Assembly: GCF_029504575.1 (NCBI RefSeq) | Contig: NZ_JAQFII010000002.1 | Coordinates: forward strand, 310,001-374,000 | Source: Streptomyces sp. SPB162 | GTDB lineage: Bacteria > Actinomycetota > Actinomycetes > Streptomycetales > Streptomycetaceae | Length of the DNA stretch: 64,000 nucleotides | Direction of reading: 5' to 3' | In this document: positions 1 through 8,579 of the stretch, one piece after another | How positions within the stretch are numbered: the first letter of the stretch is position 1 | Layout of the letters: the number at the start of each line of letters is the position of its first letter | The notes under the pieces: model-generated | The model's database searches: none | Seen by the model: the letters and a program-made list of their open reading frames with translations, nothing else | Told to the model about the DNA's origin: nothing | Program-made: the position numbers and the translations under genes

Positions 1-612
1 AGGGGGGGGGCCGGCAAGAGCACCGTGCTGCTGGAGCTGGTGGAGCACTTCGGCTACCAGGTGCTCAGCGGCGACAAGACCGTGCTGCACGAGCTGCCGG
101 ACGGATCGGTCGTCGCGGCCGGCTGGCCCGACTACCCGCACCTGGGCTACGGCACGGTCGCCAAGTACCCCGGGCTGAGGGAGATCGCCGGCATCGGGGA
201 CGGGTACGTGCCCGCCGAGGGGCACGCGTTCTCGCCGGTGGGCAAGTTCGCGGTGGACCCGTTGCCGTTCCGGGACCGCTTCCCGAGCGGCCCGGTCGGT
301 GTGCGGGTGCCGGTCGCGGCGATCCTGCATCCGGCGATCGGCCCCGGTGACCGTACGGTCGTCGAGCCGCTGACCGGCAGCCGCCAGGAGCACGCCGCAG
401 TGCTGCACGCCAACGTGGAGTCGGCGTTCGACGGCGCCAACGCCGGCTGGCACCACTACCTCGACGACCACCGCGCCGACCACTCCGAGCGGGTCGGCCG
501 CATCACCGACGTGCTGGCCGGGGTGCCCGCCTGGACACTGACCGGTCCCGGTGATCTGACGGCCGACAACGTGCCGCAGGCGATCGGCGGGCCCGCGGAG
601 GCGGCCCGGTGA
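1..612 (+). CDS. P-loop kinase-like protein, HPr-kinase-like (5'-truncated)
   Basis: The reading frame is open from the first base, and the first visible residues form a Walker A motif (GGAGKST), so the true start lies upstream of the window. The conserved P-loop followed by a segment reading LSGDKTVL is reminiscent of HPr kinase-like ATPases, which bind ATP and phosphorylate a protein or small substrate. Roughly 200 residues are visible and the rest looks soluble. The stop overlaps the start of the YjbQ-like gene by 4 bases, so it is the upstream member of the operon ending with the MFS exporter. The substrate is unknown; an ATP-dependent kinase acting on a pathway intermediate is an inference. 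The run of nine G at bases 2-10 lies inside the P-loop codons and could hide an indel. Confidence 0.75.
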   Translation, partial: RGGAGKSTVLLELVEHFGYQVLSGDKTVLHELPDGSVVAAGWPDYPHLGYGTVAKYPGLREIAGIGDGYVPAEGHAFSPVGKFAVDPLPFRDRFPSGPVGVRVPVAAILHPAIGPGDRTVVEPLTGSRQEHAAVLHANVESAFDGANAGWHHYLDDHRADHSERVGRITDVLAGVPAWTLTGPGDLTADNVPQAIGGPAEAAR

Positions 613-1088
613 TCGAGCTGACGGTGGAGAGCACCGGCCTCAACTCCCACTACGACCTCACCGACCGGATCGCCGCCGCTCTGCAGGAGCACGGTACGGG
701 CGACGGGCTCGCCGGGGTGTTCGCGCACGGCAGCACCATCGGACTCACCGTGATGCGCTACGAGCCGGGTGCCGTGCAGGACCTGCTGCGCGCCCTGGAG
801 CGGATCGCTCCGGAGTCCCCCGCCGACGGCAGCCGCTATCTGCACGAGCTGACCACCGCCGACCCCAACGGCTTCTCCCACCTGAAGTCGTCGCTGCTCG
901 GCACCAGTCTGCTCGTCCCCTTCAGGGACGGCCGACTGGCCATGTCGCCGAGCCACCGCGTCGTGCTCCTCGACTTCGACCTCAAGCCCGCCACCCGGCG
1001 CGTCTTCGTCGACGCGCCCCGGGGGACGGCGACCACCACGCACGACACCCGCGTTCAGGACACCCGAGTCAAGGAGGACAGCCAGTGA
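609..1088 (+). CDS. YjbQ/UPF0047 family protein
   Basis: The protein has 159 residues, typical of the UPF0047/YjbQ family. Family features include an N-terminal beta strand, a segment FAHGSTIGLTVMRYEPG matching the family position that normally reads HTTaal..nE, then YLHELTTADPNGFSHLKSSL and the G.SLLVPF..GRL motif before a C-terminal strand with R-hydrophobic-V. Some family members show weak thiamin-phosphate-synthase-like activity, but the physiological role is unsettled. The second Thr of the common HTT motif is replaced (HGST), so activity may differ. It overlaps the upstream gene by 4 bases and the aminotransferase by 4 bases (GTGA), so it is translationally coupled. Its role in this operon is not known. 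Confidence 0.8.
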   Translation: MIELTVESTGLNSHYDLTDRIAAALQEHGTGDGLAGVFAHGSTIGLTVMRYEPGAVQDLLRALERIAPESPADGSRYLHELTTADPNGFSHLKSSLLGTSLLVPFRDGRLAMSPSHRVVLLDFDLKPATRRVFVDAPRGTATTTHDTRVQDTRVKEDSQ

Positions 1089-2227
1089 AGCTGCGGCTGG
1101 CCACACCCGGGCCCACCGAAGTGCCACAGCGTCTGCTGCTGGCCGGGGCCCGCGAGATCATCCACCACCGCTCCACCGAGATGGAGCAGCTGATCCACGA
1201 GATCAGCGGCGGCCTGCCCCCGCTGTTCGGCACCAGCGCCCCCGTCTACACCATCGCCTCCTCCGGGACCGGCGCGATGGAGGCCGCGGTCGCCAACTGC
1301 TTCTCGCCCGGCGACGAAGTCCTGGTCGTCTCCAACGGCTACTTCGGCGAGCGCTTCCAGGCGATCTGCGCGTCCTACGGTCTCGTGGCGCACGTCGTCG
1401 AGAGCGCCTGGGGCACCAGCGCCGACCCGGAACGGGTGGCGGCCGCGTACGGTGAACACCCGCAGATCCGGGGCGCGTTCGTCGTCTACAGCGAGACCTC
1501 CACCGGTGCGCTCAACGACGTCGAGGCGATCGGGCGGATCTTCCGCGACACCGACGTGGTCGTGGTCGTCGACGCCATCAGCGGCCTGCTGGTCCACCCA
1601 CTGGAGATGGACGCGTGGGGCCTGGACGTGGTCCTCGCCGCGTCCCACAAGGGCTTTATGCTGCCGCCGGGGCTCGCCTTCGTCGCCCTGTCCGACAAGG
1701 CGTGGACGGCGGTCGAGCGGTCCAGCGGGCCGAACTACTACTGGTCGTTCGAGCGGCTGCGGCACTTCTACCCGATGTCGTCCTCGTCCCCCGCGGTGTC
1801 CCTGCTGTTCGCGCTGCACGAATCACTGAAGATGCTGGACGAGGAGGGCATGGACGCCTTCCGCAGGCGGCACGCCGTCCTGGGCCGGGCGGCGGAACGC
1901 GGCCTGCTGAAGCTCGGGTTCACCACCTTCGTGCAGGCCCCGCACCGGCGCAGCCACGTCATCACCTCGGCCCTCGCGCCCGAGGGCATCGACACCGGCA
2001 AGCTGCTGAAGACGCTGTCCGCCTCGTACGGCGTCACGATGACCGGCGGCCAGGCGCATCTCAAGGGCAAGCTCATCCGGGTCGGGCACGTGGGCGCGGC
2101 CGACGCTCTCGACCTGAGTGGCATTTTCGGCGCCCTGGAGATGGCCCTGCTGGACCTGGGCCACACGTTCACACCGGGCTCCGGCGTCGGCGAGATCATC
2201 CGTACGTTCCACGAGGAGGGCCACTGA
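1085..2227 (+). CDS. Class V PLP-dependent aminotransferase (alanine-glyoxylate aminotransferase-like)
   Basis: This 380-residue fold-type I PLP enzyme opens with TPGPTEVPQRLL, the hallmark of the alanine-glyoxylate/serine-pyruvate aminotransferase group. The cofactor region SGTGAMEAAVANC binds PLP phosphate, VVVDAISG supplies the Asp to the pyridine nitrogen, and the Schiff-base Lys lies in AASHKGFMLPPG. The full family length is present. It would move an amino group between an amino acid and a 2-oxo acid such as glyoxylate or pyruvate in the cytoplasm. Placement between a YjbQ-like gene and a glutaredoxin-like gene, with two ATP-grasp ligases downstream, suggests it makes an amino-acid building block for a dedicated pathway. 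Exact substrate is unknown; 2-aminoethylphosphonate or ureidoglycine relatives share the fold. Confidence 0.88.
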   Translation: MKLRLATPGPTEVPQRLLLAGAREIIHHRSTEMEQLIHEISGGLPPLFGTSAPVYTIASSGTGAMEAAVANCFSPGDEVLVVSNGYFGERFQAICASYGLVAHVVESAWGTSADPERVAAAYGEHPQIRGAFVVYSETSTGALNDVEAIGRIFRDTDVVVVVDAISGLLVHPLEMDAWGLDVVLAASHKGFMLPPGLAFVALSDKAWTAVERSSGPNYYWSFERLRHFYPMSSSSPAVSLLFALHESLKMLDEEGMDAFRRRHAVLGRAAERGLLKLGFTTFVQAPHRRSHVITSALAPEGIDTGKLLKTLSASYGVTMTGGQAHLKGKLIRVGHVGAADALDLSGIFGALEMALLDLGHTFTPGSGVGEIIRTFHEEGH

Positions 2228-2526
2228 TGCTCGTCCTGTTCCAGCGCGAGACCTGCCCGGACTGCAAGCCGGTGCGCGAACTGCTCACCCGGCTCCAGGT
2301 CTCCTACATCAACATCAACGTGCCCAAGCCCCGCGAGGAGCGGCACGAGCTGATCCGCACCACGGGCAGCAAGTTCATCCCGGCCCTGGTGGACGGCGCC
2401 ACCGTCATCCCGGGCAGGCTGCGGGAGAACGCCGACATCATCGCCTACCTCAAGGAGCGCTTCGGAGACCCTGACGCGGTGGCTCCGGGGAACGCCGTGG
2501 AAGCACAGCCGGAGCCCGTGGCATGA
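2227..2526 (+). CDS. Glutaredoxin/GST-N-like small thiol protein
   Basis: This 99-residue protein begins MLVLFQRETCPDCKPV, giving a CPDC redox motif at the usual place after the first beta strand of a thioredoxin-fold glutaredoxin. It then has the cis-Pro region (KFIPALVDG) and a C-terminal helix (NADIIAYLKERF) as in glutaredoxin and GST N-terminal domains. Its ATG overlaps the aminotransferase stop by 1 base and its TGA overlaps the next ATG, so it is translated as part of the operon. A thiol-disulfide or mycothiol-linked reductase or carrier is likely. Whether it serves the pathway chemically or as an accessory is unknown. Confidence 0.82.
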   Translation: MLVLFQRETCPDCKPVRELLTRLQVSYININVPKPREERHELIRTTGSKFIPALVDGATVIPGRLRENADIIAYLKERFGDPDAVAPGNAVEAQPEPVA

Positions 2527-3734
2527 CCTCCGGGCAGCAGGTGCCCGCGAGCACCGCGACACCGCGTGTCGCGGTGCTCGCGGGCACCCCCCAGTTGGTG
2601 CGCGCGGCACGCGCGTTGGGCATAGGGACGGTCTTCGTGCACGATGCGGCGCAGCCCGCGCCGCCGGTGGCCGCGGAGGCCGACGCGGCCCTCGCCGTGG
2701 ACCTGACCGACACCGACGCGCTGTACGCGGCGCTGGCGCCGCTGCACGCCGAGCGCCCCTTCGCCCGGGTGCTGTCACTGACCGAGCGCGGCCTGCTGCC
2801 GACGGCCGCGGTCGCCGAGCGGCTCCGCCTGCCCGGCAACTCGCTGCACACCGTGCGTCTGCTGCAGGACAAGCAACGCATGCGCGAACTCCTCAACGCC
2901 CGCGGCGTCAGCCCGGTGCGCACCGCCGCCCCGCGCGACGCGGGCGACCTCGCCGCGTTCTGCCGTACGACGGGCGGACCGGTCATCCTCAAACCCGCGG
3001 CCGGGACCGCGAGTCAGGCCGTCTTCCGGGTGGCCGGGCCGCCGGCCGCCGAGGAGGTGTGGCAGGCGTTCAGGAGAGCCGGCGGCACGCGGCCGATCGC
3101 CGAGGAGTACCTCGACGGGCCCGAGATCAGTGTGGAGAGCTTCTCCCACGACGGGAAGCACACCGTGCTCGCGGTCACCGACAAGCTGGTGGGCAGCTCG
3201 TTCGTGGAGATGGGGCACAGCCAGCCGAGCGCCCTGCCCGCACCCGTCCTGGCGGAGGTCACCACACTCGTCCACACCTTCCTGGACACCGTGGGCCTCA
3301 CCGAGGGCCCCGCCCACACCGAGGTCAAGGTCACCGGCAGGGGCCCGCGGATCCTCGAGTCACACAACCGCATCGGCGGGGACAAGATCCGTGAACTGCT
3401 GCGCCGGGCGTACGGCCTGGACGTGGTGGCCCTCACCGCCGGCTGTCCGCTCGGGCTGCTCCCGCCGCCCGCCGAGCCGCCCGTCCCGCGCCGGGGAGCG
3501 GCCATCCGCTTCCTCATCCCGCCGCCCGGCACGGTCCGGCGCCTCACCCTGCCCGACACCGCCGGCACCACCGCCGAGATCCGGTTGGACGTCGCGGTCG
3601 GCGATGAGGTCCACCCGGTGCGCAGCTCCCGGGACCGCGCCGGGTACGTCATCGCGGACGGCACGGACTCGGTGGACGCGGCCCGGGTCTGCGCGGGGCT
3701 GGCGGCCCGGGTGCAGATCGAAACGGGTGAGTGA
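2523..3734 (+). CDS. ATP-grasp ligase (carboxylate-amine ligase type) I
   Basis: The 403-residue protein has an N-terminal Rossmann-like pre-ATP-grasp region (about 15-110), the ATP-grasp lobes (about 120-320) and a C-terminal domain like that of amino-acid/dipeptide ligases. Visible motifs are the ATP-binding Lys in GGPVILKPAAGTASQ, EEYLDGPEISVESF for the adenine hinge, and HTEVKVTGRGPRILESHNRIGG carrying the Mg-binding Glu/Asn. Such enzymes form an acyl-phosphate and condense it with an amine or amino acid. It overlaps both neighbours by 4 bases. With the second ATP-grasp gene downstream, ribosome- and NRPS-independent peptide or amide bond formation is the likeliest role. Substrates cannot be told from sequence. 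Confidence 0.87.
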   Translation: MTSGQQVPASTATPRVAVLAGTPQLVRAARALGIGTVFVHDAAQPAPPVAAEADAALAVDLTDTDALYAALAPLHAERPFARVLSLTERGLLPTAAVAERLRLPGNSLHTVRLLQDKQRMRELLNARGVSPVRTAAPRDAGDLAAFCRTTGGPVILKPAAGTASQAVFRVAGPPAAEEVWQAFRRAGGTRPIAEEYLDGPEISVESFSHDGKHTVLAVTDKLVGSSFVEMGHSQPSALPAPVLAEVTTLVHTFLDTVGLTEGPAHTEVKVTGRGPRILESHNRIGGDKIRELLRRAYGLDVVALTAGCPLGLLPPPAEPPVPRRGAAIRFLIPPPGTVRRLTLPDTAGTTAEIRLDVAVGDEVHPVRSSRDRAGYVIADGTDSVDAARVCAGLAARVQIETGE

Positions 3735-4420
3735 GCGCGGTGCGCCGTGCGGTCGTGACCGACATCCACGGGGACACCGCGCGGCTGCGGGCCGTCCTGG
3801 AGGGGATCCGGGAGCAGGAGGTGGACCAGGTGGTCTGCCTCGGTGACGTCTTCGAGTGCCGGGTCGGGAAGCGGGAGGTCGCCGGATACGCGTATGGCGG
3901 CCGGCCCGCCGACGTCTTCGAAGCGGACCCGGAACTCGCCCGGCTCCTCGACGGGGTACGGCTGGTGCGGGGCAACCAGGAGGAGCGGATCCGCGCGCTG
4001 GTGCCCCGTCCCGACCTGCCCGGCTGGACCCGCCCCCTGGTGGACGCCCCCCTGGAGCACCGCACCGACTTCGCCCTGTACTGCCACGGCCATCCGCTGC
4101 CCTGGCGCGAACTGGAGCCCGGGCTGTGGTGCCCGGCCGACGCGGACTTCCCCGGGCGCGCGCTGGTGCACGGCCACCATCACCGCAGCGCGCTGTACCG
4201 GTTGTGGCCGCAGGGCACCGGTCCGGTGCGGGTGGAGCGCCTGCCCGTGCGGTTCGGGGAGCCGATCCCGCTGGCGGCCGACGGCCGCTACGTCGTCAAC
4301 GTCGGCTCCGTCACCGCGTGTGCCCCGGACCGGGGCCCCTCCCCCGCCTGGGCCGTCGTCGACGAGGCCGCCGCCACCGTCACCCACCACCACACCCCAC
4401 CACCCACGGAGAAGAAGTGA
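3731..4420 (+). CDS. Calcineurin-like metallophosphoesterase
   Basis: This 229-residue protein has the ordered metal-binding motifs of the metallophosphoesterase superfamily. They are TDIHGD near the N-terminus, CLGDVFE, a RGNQEE motif (GNHE with Gln in place of the usual His), GHPLP and the C-terminal GHHHRS. The GNQE change removes the usual catalytic His, so activity may be altered, but the dinuclear metal site looks complete. It would hydrolyse a phosphomonoester or phosphodiester in the cytoplasm. It sits between two ATP-grasp genes with 4-base overlaps on each side, suggesting it removes a phosphate from a pathway intermediate, possibly one installed by the P-loop protein at the operon head. 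That pairing is an inference. Confidence 0.85.
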   Translation: MSAVRRAVVTDIHGDTARLRAVLEGIREQEVDQVVCLGDVFECRVGKREVAGYAYGGRPADVFEADPELARLLDGVRLVRGNQEERIRALVPRPDLPGWTRPLVDAPLEHRTDFALYCHGHPLPWRELEPGLWCPADADFPGRALVHGHHHRSALYRLWPQGTGPVRVERLPVRFGEPIPLAADGRYVVNVGSVTACAPDRGPSPAWAVVDEAAATVTHHHTPPPTEKK

Positions 4421-5574
4421 CCCGGCAGGTGCTCCTGCTCAACTCGGACAAGCCCGAGGTCATCGCGGCCCTGGCCCGTCGACCGGACCTGACCGTCCGT
4501 GTCATGACCCGCAAGGTCTACGCCGACCTGTACCGGGGCCTCGAAGTGGCGTACGTCGACGACTTCGCCGACCTGACCCAGGTCGAGCAGGCGGCGTACG
4601 ACCTCGCCGCACACGGACCTCTGGACCACGTCGTCGCGGCCACCGAGAAGAGCGTGCCGGCGGCCGGCCTGGTCCGCTCGCTGCTCGGGGTACCCGGACC
4701 GGGCTTCGGGCCCTCCCTGTGGGGCGCCCACAAGCGGGCGATGAAGGACCGGCTGCTGGCCGCCGGGCTCCCGGTGACGGACTACGCCCAGGCCGCCACG
4801 GTCGACGACGTACCCCGGGCGGCGGAGCACACCGGCTGGCCCGTCATGATCAAGCCGGTGTTCGGCGCCGCCTCGAAGTGCACCTACCGCGTCGACTCCC
4901 CCGAGGAGTTCGGCGAGCGGCACGGGGCCGGTGACTTCGCCGACCTCGCGGACCGGCGGCTGCCCGTCCAGGTGGAGCGCCTGGTGCGGTTCACGCACGA
5001 GTACCACTGCGACGGCGTCGTCCATGCCGGTGAGGTGGCCCGCGCGGCCGTCTCCCGCTACTTCCTGCCGCCCCTGCGCGTCGCACCGCACCTGAAGAGC
5101 GGGTACGTGGCCGACCAGACGGACCCGTTCTCGCGGGAAGTGCTGGACCTGCACCGCCGGGTGGTCGCCGCGCTCGGCCTGCCGTTCGGGGTCACGCACC
5201 TCGAGGTGTTCCGCACCGGGACGGGCCCGGTCATCGGCGAAGTGGCCATACGGCCCGGAGGCGCGGGCATCTCGCGCATGTGGTGGCACGCCTTCGGGGT
5301 GGACCTGTGGGAGGAGTTCGTCCGGGTCTCGACCGGCGAACCGCCCAGCCGGCCGGACCGGGCACCGCGCCCGGACACCACCGGCCGCAGCAGACTGCCC
5401 GCGCTGCCGGGCCTGCGGGAGCGGGTGCTGGCCCTCCCCGGAGTCCTGGAGGTGCTGACGCCCGAGGAGTGCGCGAGCCCCGGGCATCTGGAGGCGTACT
5501 TCACCTGCGCGGACGAGACGGCCGCGGAGGCGTTCATCGGGCGGCTGCACGAGACGGCGGTGCCCACGGTATGA
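4417..5574 (+). CDS. ATP-grasp ligase II
   Basis: I place the start at GTG 4417, which overlaps the preceding stop (GTGA) and follows a GGAG at about 4408; this gives 385 residues. Upstream in-frame codons read through the metallophosphoesterase in a wrong frame and are rejected. ATP-grasp features are WPVMIKPVFGAASKC (ATP Lys), VERLVRFTHEYHCDGVV (hinge) and HLEVFRTGTGPVIGEVAIRP, with the metal-binding Glu followed by RPGG. It is clearly divergent from the first ATP-grasp protein, so the operon has two distinct ligation steps or two substrates. It ends with a 4-base overlap to the MFS gene. Confidence 0.86.
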   Translation: MTRQVLLLNSDKPEVIAALARRPDLTVRVMTRKVYADLYRGLEVAYVDDFADLTQVEQAAYDLAAHGPLDHVVAATEKSVPAAGLVRSLLGVPGPGFGPSLWGAHKRAMKDRLLAAGLPVTDYAQAATVDDVPRAAEHTGWPVMIKPVFGAASKCTYRVDSPEEFGERHGAGDFADLADRRLPVQVERLVRFTHEYHCDGVVHAGEVARAAVSRYFLPPLRVAPHLKSGYVADQTDPFSREVLDLHRRVVAALGLPFGVTHLEVFRTGTGPVIGEVAIRPGGAGISRMWWHAFGVDLWEEFVRVSTGEPPSRPDRAPRPDTTGRSRLPALPGLRERVLALPGVLEVLTPEECASPGHLEAYFTCADETAAEAFIGRLHETAVPTV

Positions 5575-6848
5575 CCGCGCCCGCCCGCACAGACCGGCCG
5601 AGCCGGGCGCGAGCCCTGGTCGGCGCCTCCCTCCCGGCTCCCGGCGAACCCCGCCTGCTCGCCGTGTCCTGGCTGGTCAAGACCGTCGGCAGCGGGCTCT
5701 ACCTCACCACCAGCACCCTGTTCTTCACCCGGGTCGTCGGACTGCCCGTGCACCAGGTCGCCTCCGGCCTCACCGCCGCCGGCATCGTGGCGCTGGCCGG
5801 CGCCGTGCCGCTGGGCGGACTGGCGGACCGGTTCGGGCCCCGGCGGATCTACACCGTCCTGCTCGGCGTGCAGTTCGCCACCATGGCCGCCCTGGCCCTC
5901 GCCCGCTCCTTCCCGGCGTTCCTGGCGCTGATCCTGGTCTTCCTCCTCGCCGAACAGGGCAGCACCGCGGCCCGTGGCGCCCTGGTCGCCACGGTCGGGG
6001 AGGGCGCCGAGCGGGTACGGCTACGGGCCCATCTGCGGGTGGTCACCAACGTCGGCATCACGATCGGCGCCGCCGCCTCCGCGCTGGTCATCCAGGCCGA
6101 CACCGAGGCCGGGTACATGGCCCTGCTGTGGTGCACCGCGCTGACCTATCCGGGAGCGGCGGTGCCGCTGTGGTGGCTGCGGACGGCCGGGACCCGGCCG
6201 GCCGGGAAGGCCGAGCGCGCCGGTTCCGGCCGGCAGGTGCTGCGCGACCGGCGGTACACGGCCGTCACGTTCATCTGCGGGGTGCTGTCCCTGCAGGCGC
6301 AGGTGCTGTCGTTCGCCGTGCCGCTGTGGGTTCTCCGGCACACCGAGGCACCGCCGGTCCTGGTCTCTGGCATCGTCGCCGTCAACACGGTGATGGTGAT
6401 CTGCCTGCAGATACGGTTCAGCCGCGGCGCCGAGGACGACGGCAGGGCCGCCCGCATGTGCCGCAACGCGGGACTCGCCCTGTTCGCCGCGTGCGCGCTG
6501 ATGGCCTTCACCGGCGGGATGCCCGGCCCGCCGGCGACGGTTCTGCTGCTGCTCTTCGCCGTCGCGCTCACCTTCGGCGAACTCTGGTTGTCGGCCGGCA
6601 CGTTCGGGCTGAGCTTCTCCCTCGCGCCGGAGGGCATGCACGGGCAGTACCAAGGCTTCTTCTCCCTCGGCCGCGGCGCCGCCAACGCTGTCGCCCCGTC
6701 CCTGATCGCCCTGCTCTGTCTGGGCAGCCATCCGGCGGAGGGCTGGCTCGTTCTCGGAGCCGTCTTCGCGGCCGCCGGGGCAACGGCTCCCCTCGCGGTG
6801 CGCTACTTGGGCGGGCCTCGGGCGGTGTCCCCCGGCCCACGCCCGTGA
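5571..6848 (+). CDS. MFS transporter, probable product exporter
   Basis: The ATG at 5571 overlaps the preceding stop (ATGA) and gives 425 residues. The sequence shows about 12 hydrophobic helices in two halves, with the MFS loop 2-3 signature GGLADRFGPRR after the second helix and a basic central loop (about 200-220). No periplasmic or ATPase domains are present. As last gene of the operon it most likely exports the pathway product or confers self-resistance. The gene is followed by about 200 bases to a convergent STAS gene. Direction of transport and substrate are inferred from context only. Confidence 0.85.
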   Translation: MTAPARTDRPSRARALVGASLPAPGEPRLLAVSWLVKTVGSGLYLTTSTLFFTRVVGLPVHQVASGLTAAGIVALAGAVPLGGLADRFGPRRIYTVLLGVQFATMAALALARSFPAFLALILVFLLAEQGSTAARGALVATVGEGAERVRLRAHLRVVTNVGITIGAAASALVIQADTEAGYMALLWCTALTYPGAAVPLWWLRTAGTRPAGKAERAGSGRQVLRDRRYTAVTFICGVLSLQAQVLSFAVPLWVLRHTEAPPVLVSGIVAVNTVMVICLQIRFSRGAEDDGRAARMCRNAGLALFAACALMAFTGGMPGPPATVLLLLFAVALTFGELWLSAGTFGLSFSLAPEGMHGQYQGFFSLGRGAANAVAPSLIALLCLGSHPAEGWLVLGAVFAAAGATAPLAVRYLGGPRAVSPGPRP

Positions 6849-7050
6849 CGGGGGCGCGGATGACCCGGACCGGGGTCAGCCGGCCATAGCATCCGCACGG
6901 ATCGTCCTGGACCGCCCCACCGGGCACCCGCGCGCGCGTTCCCGTACGGGCCTCGCCGGAAGGCGGGGCGGGGAAGGGCTGCGTGCGCGCACCGCGGCCC
7001 GGGGGGCCGATCCGGTCGTCACCGCGAAGGAACCAGTGCGCTACCGCGAC

Positions 7051-7431
7051 CTACGTGGCCGTGGCGGCCCGGGGGTCGCCGGGGTGGTCCTGGCAGAGGA
7101 CGGTGAGGGCGTCGGCGAGGTAGACGTCCAGGCCGGTGATGTGCAGGATCTGCTGCTGGTGCGCGTCGAGGCCGACGACGTGCAGGCGGACCCCGTCGGT
7201 GTCGGTGAAGCGCTTGACATAGATCAGCGCGGACAGGCCGGAGGAGTCCCAGGCGTCCACGTCCGTGAAGTCCAGCGTCAGGCACTGCGGCGGCGACGCG
7301 GCCAGGGCTTCGTCGGCGGCCTCGCGCAGGTCCTCGACGGTCTCGAAGTCGCAGGGTCCGCTGAGCGCCAGGACGACGCGTCCCGGCGTGCTCTGCTGGA
7401 CCGTGATCGTCAGCGGCTCGGTGGTCTTCAT
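7051..7431 (-). CDS. STAS-domain anti-sigma-factor antagonist
   Basis: The protein has 126 residues with a full STAS domain: strand RVVLALSGPCDFETVEDL, then CLTLDFTDVDAWDSSGLSALI, where DSSGL is the conserved phosphoacceptor loop (Ser). In partner switching the unphosphorylated form binds an RsbW-like kinase and frees a sigma factor, and a SpoIIE phosphatase reactivates it. Its ATG overlaps the stop of the cobalamin-binding gene by 4 bases, which in turn overlaps the SpoIIE gene. Phosphatase, sensor and antagonist are therefore made from one transcript. The antagonised kinase may be the HATPase protein at 10620-11093; that pairing is inferred. Confidence 0.9.
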   Translation of the reverse strand: MKTTEPLTITVQQSTPGRVVLALSGPCDFETVEDLREAADEALAASPPQCLTLDFTDVDAWDSSGLSALIYVKRFTDTDGVRLHVVGLDAHQQQILHITGLDVYLADALTVLCQDHPGDPRAATAT

Positions 7432-8579
7432 ACGCCGTCCTCGTTCGTGCGGCTGTGCGCAGGTCTGCTGGTGGTGGTCACCGCGGATCGGCCGGCATCG
7501 ATGACGGCCAGCGTGCGGGGGAAGTCCCGCAGTCGCGCGGCGATGACGTCCAAGGCGGCCAGGAGCGAGCGCGCGGGGACATTGCGGGCCTCCAGGATGG
7601 CGGAGGTCCAGGCCAGGAAGTCGCCGAGCACCTCCGCCCGGTCGACGTACACGGCGGCGATGAGGAAGTCGACGATGTGGCCGACGTCCTCGCGGGTGTG
7701 CTCACGCTGCTGCTCGCTGTAGGCGCTCATCGCGGGCACCCTGTCCTGCAGACCGGCCATGGTCTGCTCGGTGAGCTCCCGCCGGCTCCGGCTCAGGAGG
7801 GTGTACTCCTGGTCGGCCAGGTGCGGCAGGGCGGTGAAGTGCTCGCCCAGGTCCGGGTAGGTCAGCCGCACGGATCCGGCTTCCTCCAGGCGGGCGGCGG
7901 CGCTGTCGGCGTCCGGCGCCCAGGCGTCGGCGCCCAGCAGCTCCGCGAAGCGGCCGTCGGTCCCGAAGGCCGCGCCGCCGACCAGGACGGGAACGCCCGC
8001 GGCCTGGCAGGCGGTGATGGTGGCGTGGGCCGTGGGCAGGCGGGTGGCCAGCGAGCAGGACAGGGCGACGGCGTCGGGTCCGGTGGCGTGCAGGTGCGCG
8101 ATCAGGTGCGAAGTGGGGACATGGGCACCGAGGAAGTCGACGTGCCAGCCGCGCAGTTCCAGGGTCTCGGCGACCAGGCGGGCGGGCAGCGCGTGCCACT
8201 CGCCGTCCACGCAGGCCACCGTCACCCGCCCGCGCGTGCCCCGCGCGTCGGGGGTGCGGTGACGGGCCAGGGCGGCGATGGCGCGGTCGCTGATGGCGGT
8301 GGCGGCGTGCTCGCGGGCCACGGTGAAGCGCCCTGCCGCCCACTCCTCGCCGACCAGCGCCTGGGCGGGGGCGATGACCTGCAGCAGTATCTGCTGCCGG
8401 GTCAGGCCGCTATCCGCCGCCCCGTGGACTGTGTCGGTGGCCCGGTGCTCGTCCATGTCGGCCAGCGCGGTGAAGAACTCCTGGCACCAGTCGGCCGCGG
8501 TCCGGGTGTCGACGGTCTGTGTCTGTGGGGTCACCGGTCCTGCCTTCGGCCGCGGCCCCCGCCCGCTGCGATGCGTCAT
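7428..8579 (-). CDS. Cobalamin (B12)-binding sensor-like protein
   Basis: I start at the ATG at 8579, whose ATGA overlaps the SpoIIE stop, giving 383 residues; a longer frame upstream reads through the SpoIIE gene and is rejected. Residues about 30-110 form the helical cap (LADMDEHRATDTVHGA..) and about 115-240 form a Rossmann B12-binding domain. The DGEWHALPA motif supplies the lower-ligand His, with Pro where methionine synthase has Gly. The C-terminal 120 residues are helical (HIVDFLIAAVY.. FLAWTSAILEAR). Related folds sense vitamin B12, and in CarH light through adenosylcobalamin. Translational coupling to SpoIIE and STAS suggests it tunes the partner switch; that is inference. Confidence 0.87.
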   Translation of the reverse strand: MTHRSGRGPRPKAGPVTPQTQTVDTRTAADWCQEFFTALADMDEHRATDTVHGAADSGLTRQQILLQVIAPAQALVGEEWAAGRFTVAREHAATAISDRAIAALARHRTPDARGTRGRVTVACVDGEWHALPARLVAETLELRGWHVDFLGAHVPTSHLIAHLHATGPDAVALSCSLATRLPTAHATITACQAAGVPVLVGGAAFGTDGRFAELLGADAWAPDADSAAARLEEAGSVRLTYPDLGEHFTALPHLADQEYTLLSRSRRELTEQTMAGLQDRVPAMSAYSEQQREHTREDVGHIVDFLIAAVYVDRAEVLGDFLAWTSAILEARNVPARSLLAALDVIAARLRDFPRTLAVIDAGRSAVTTTSRPAHSRTNEDGV

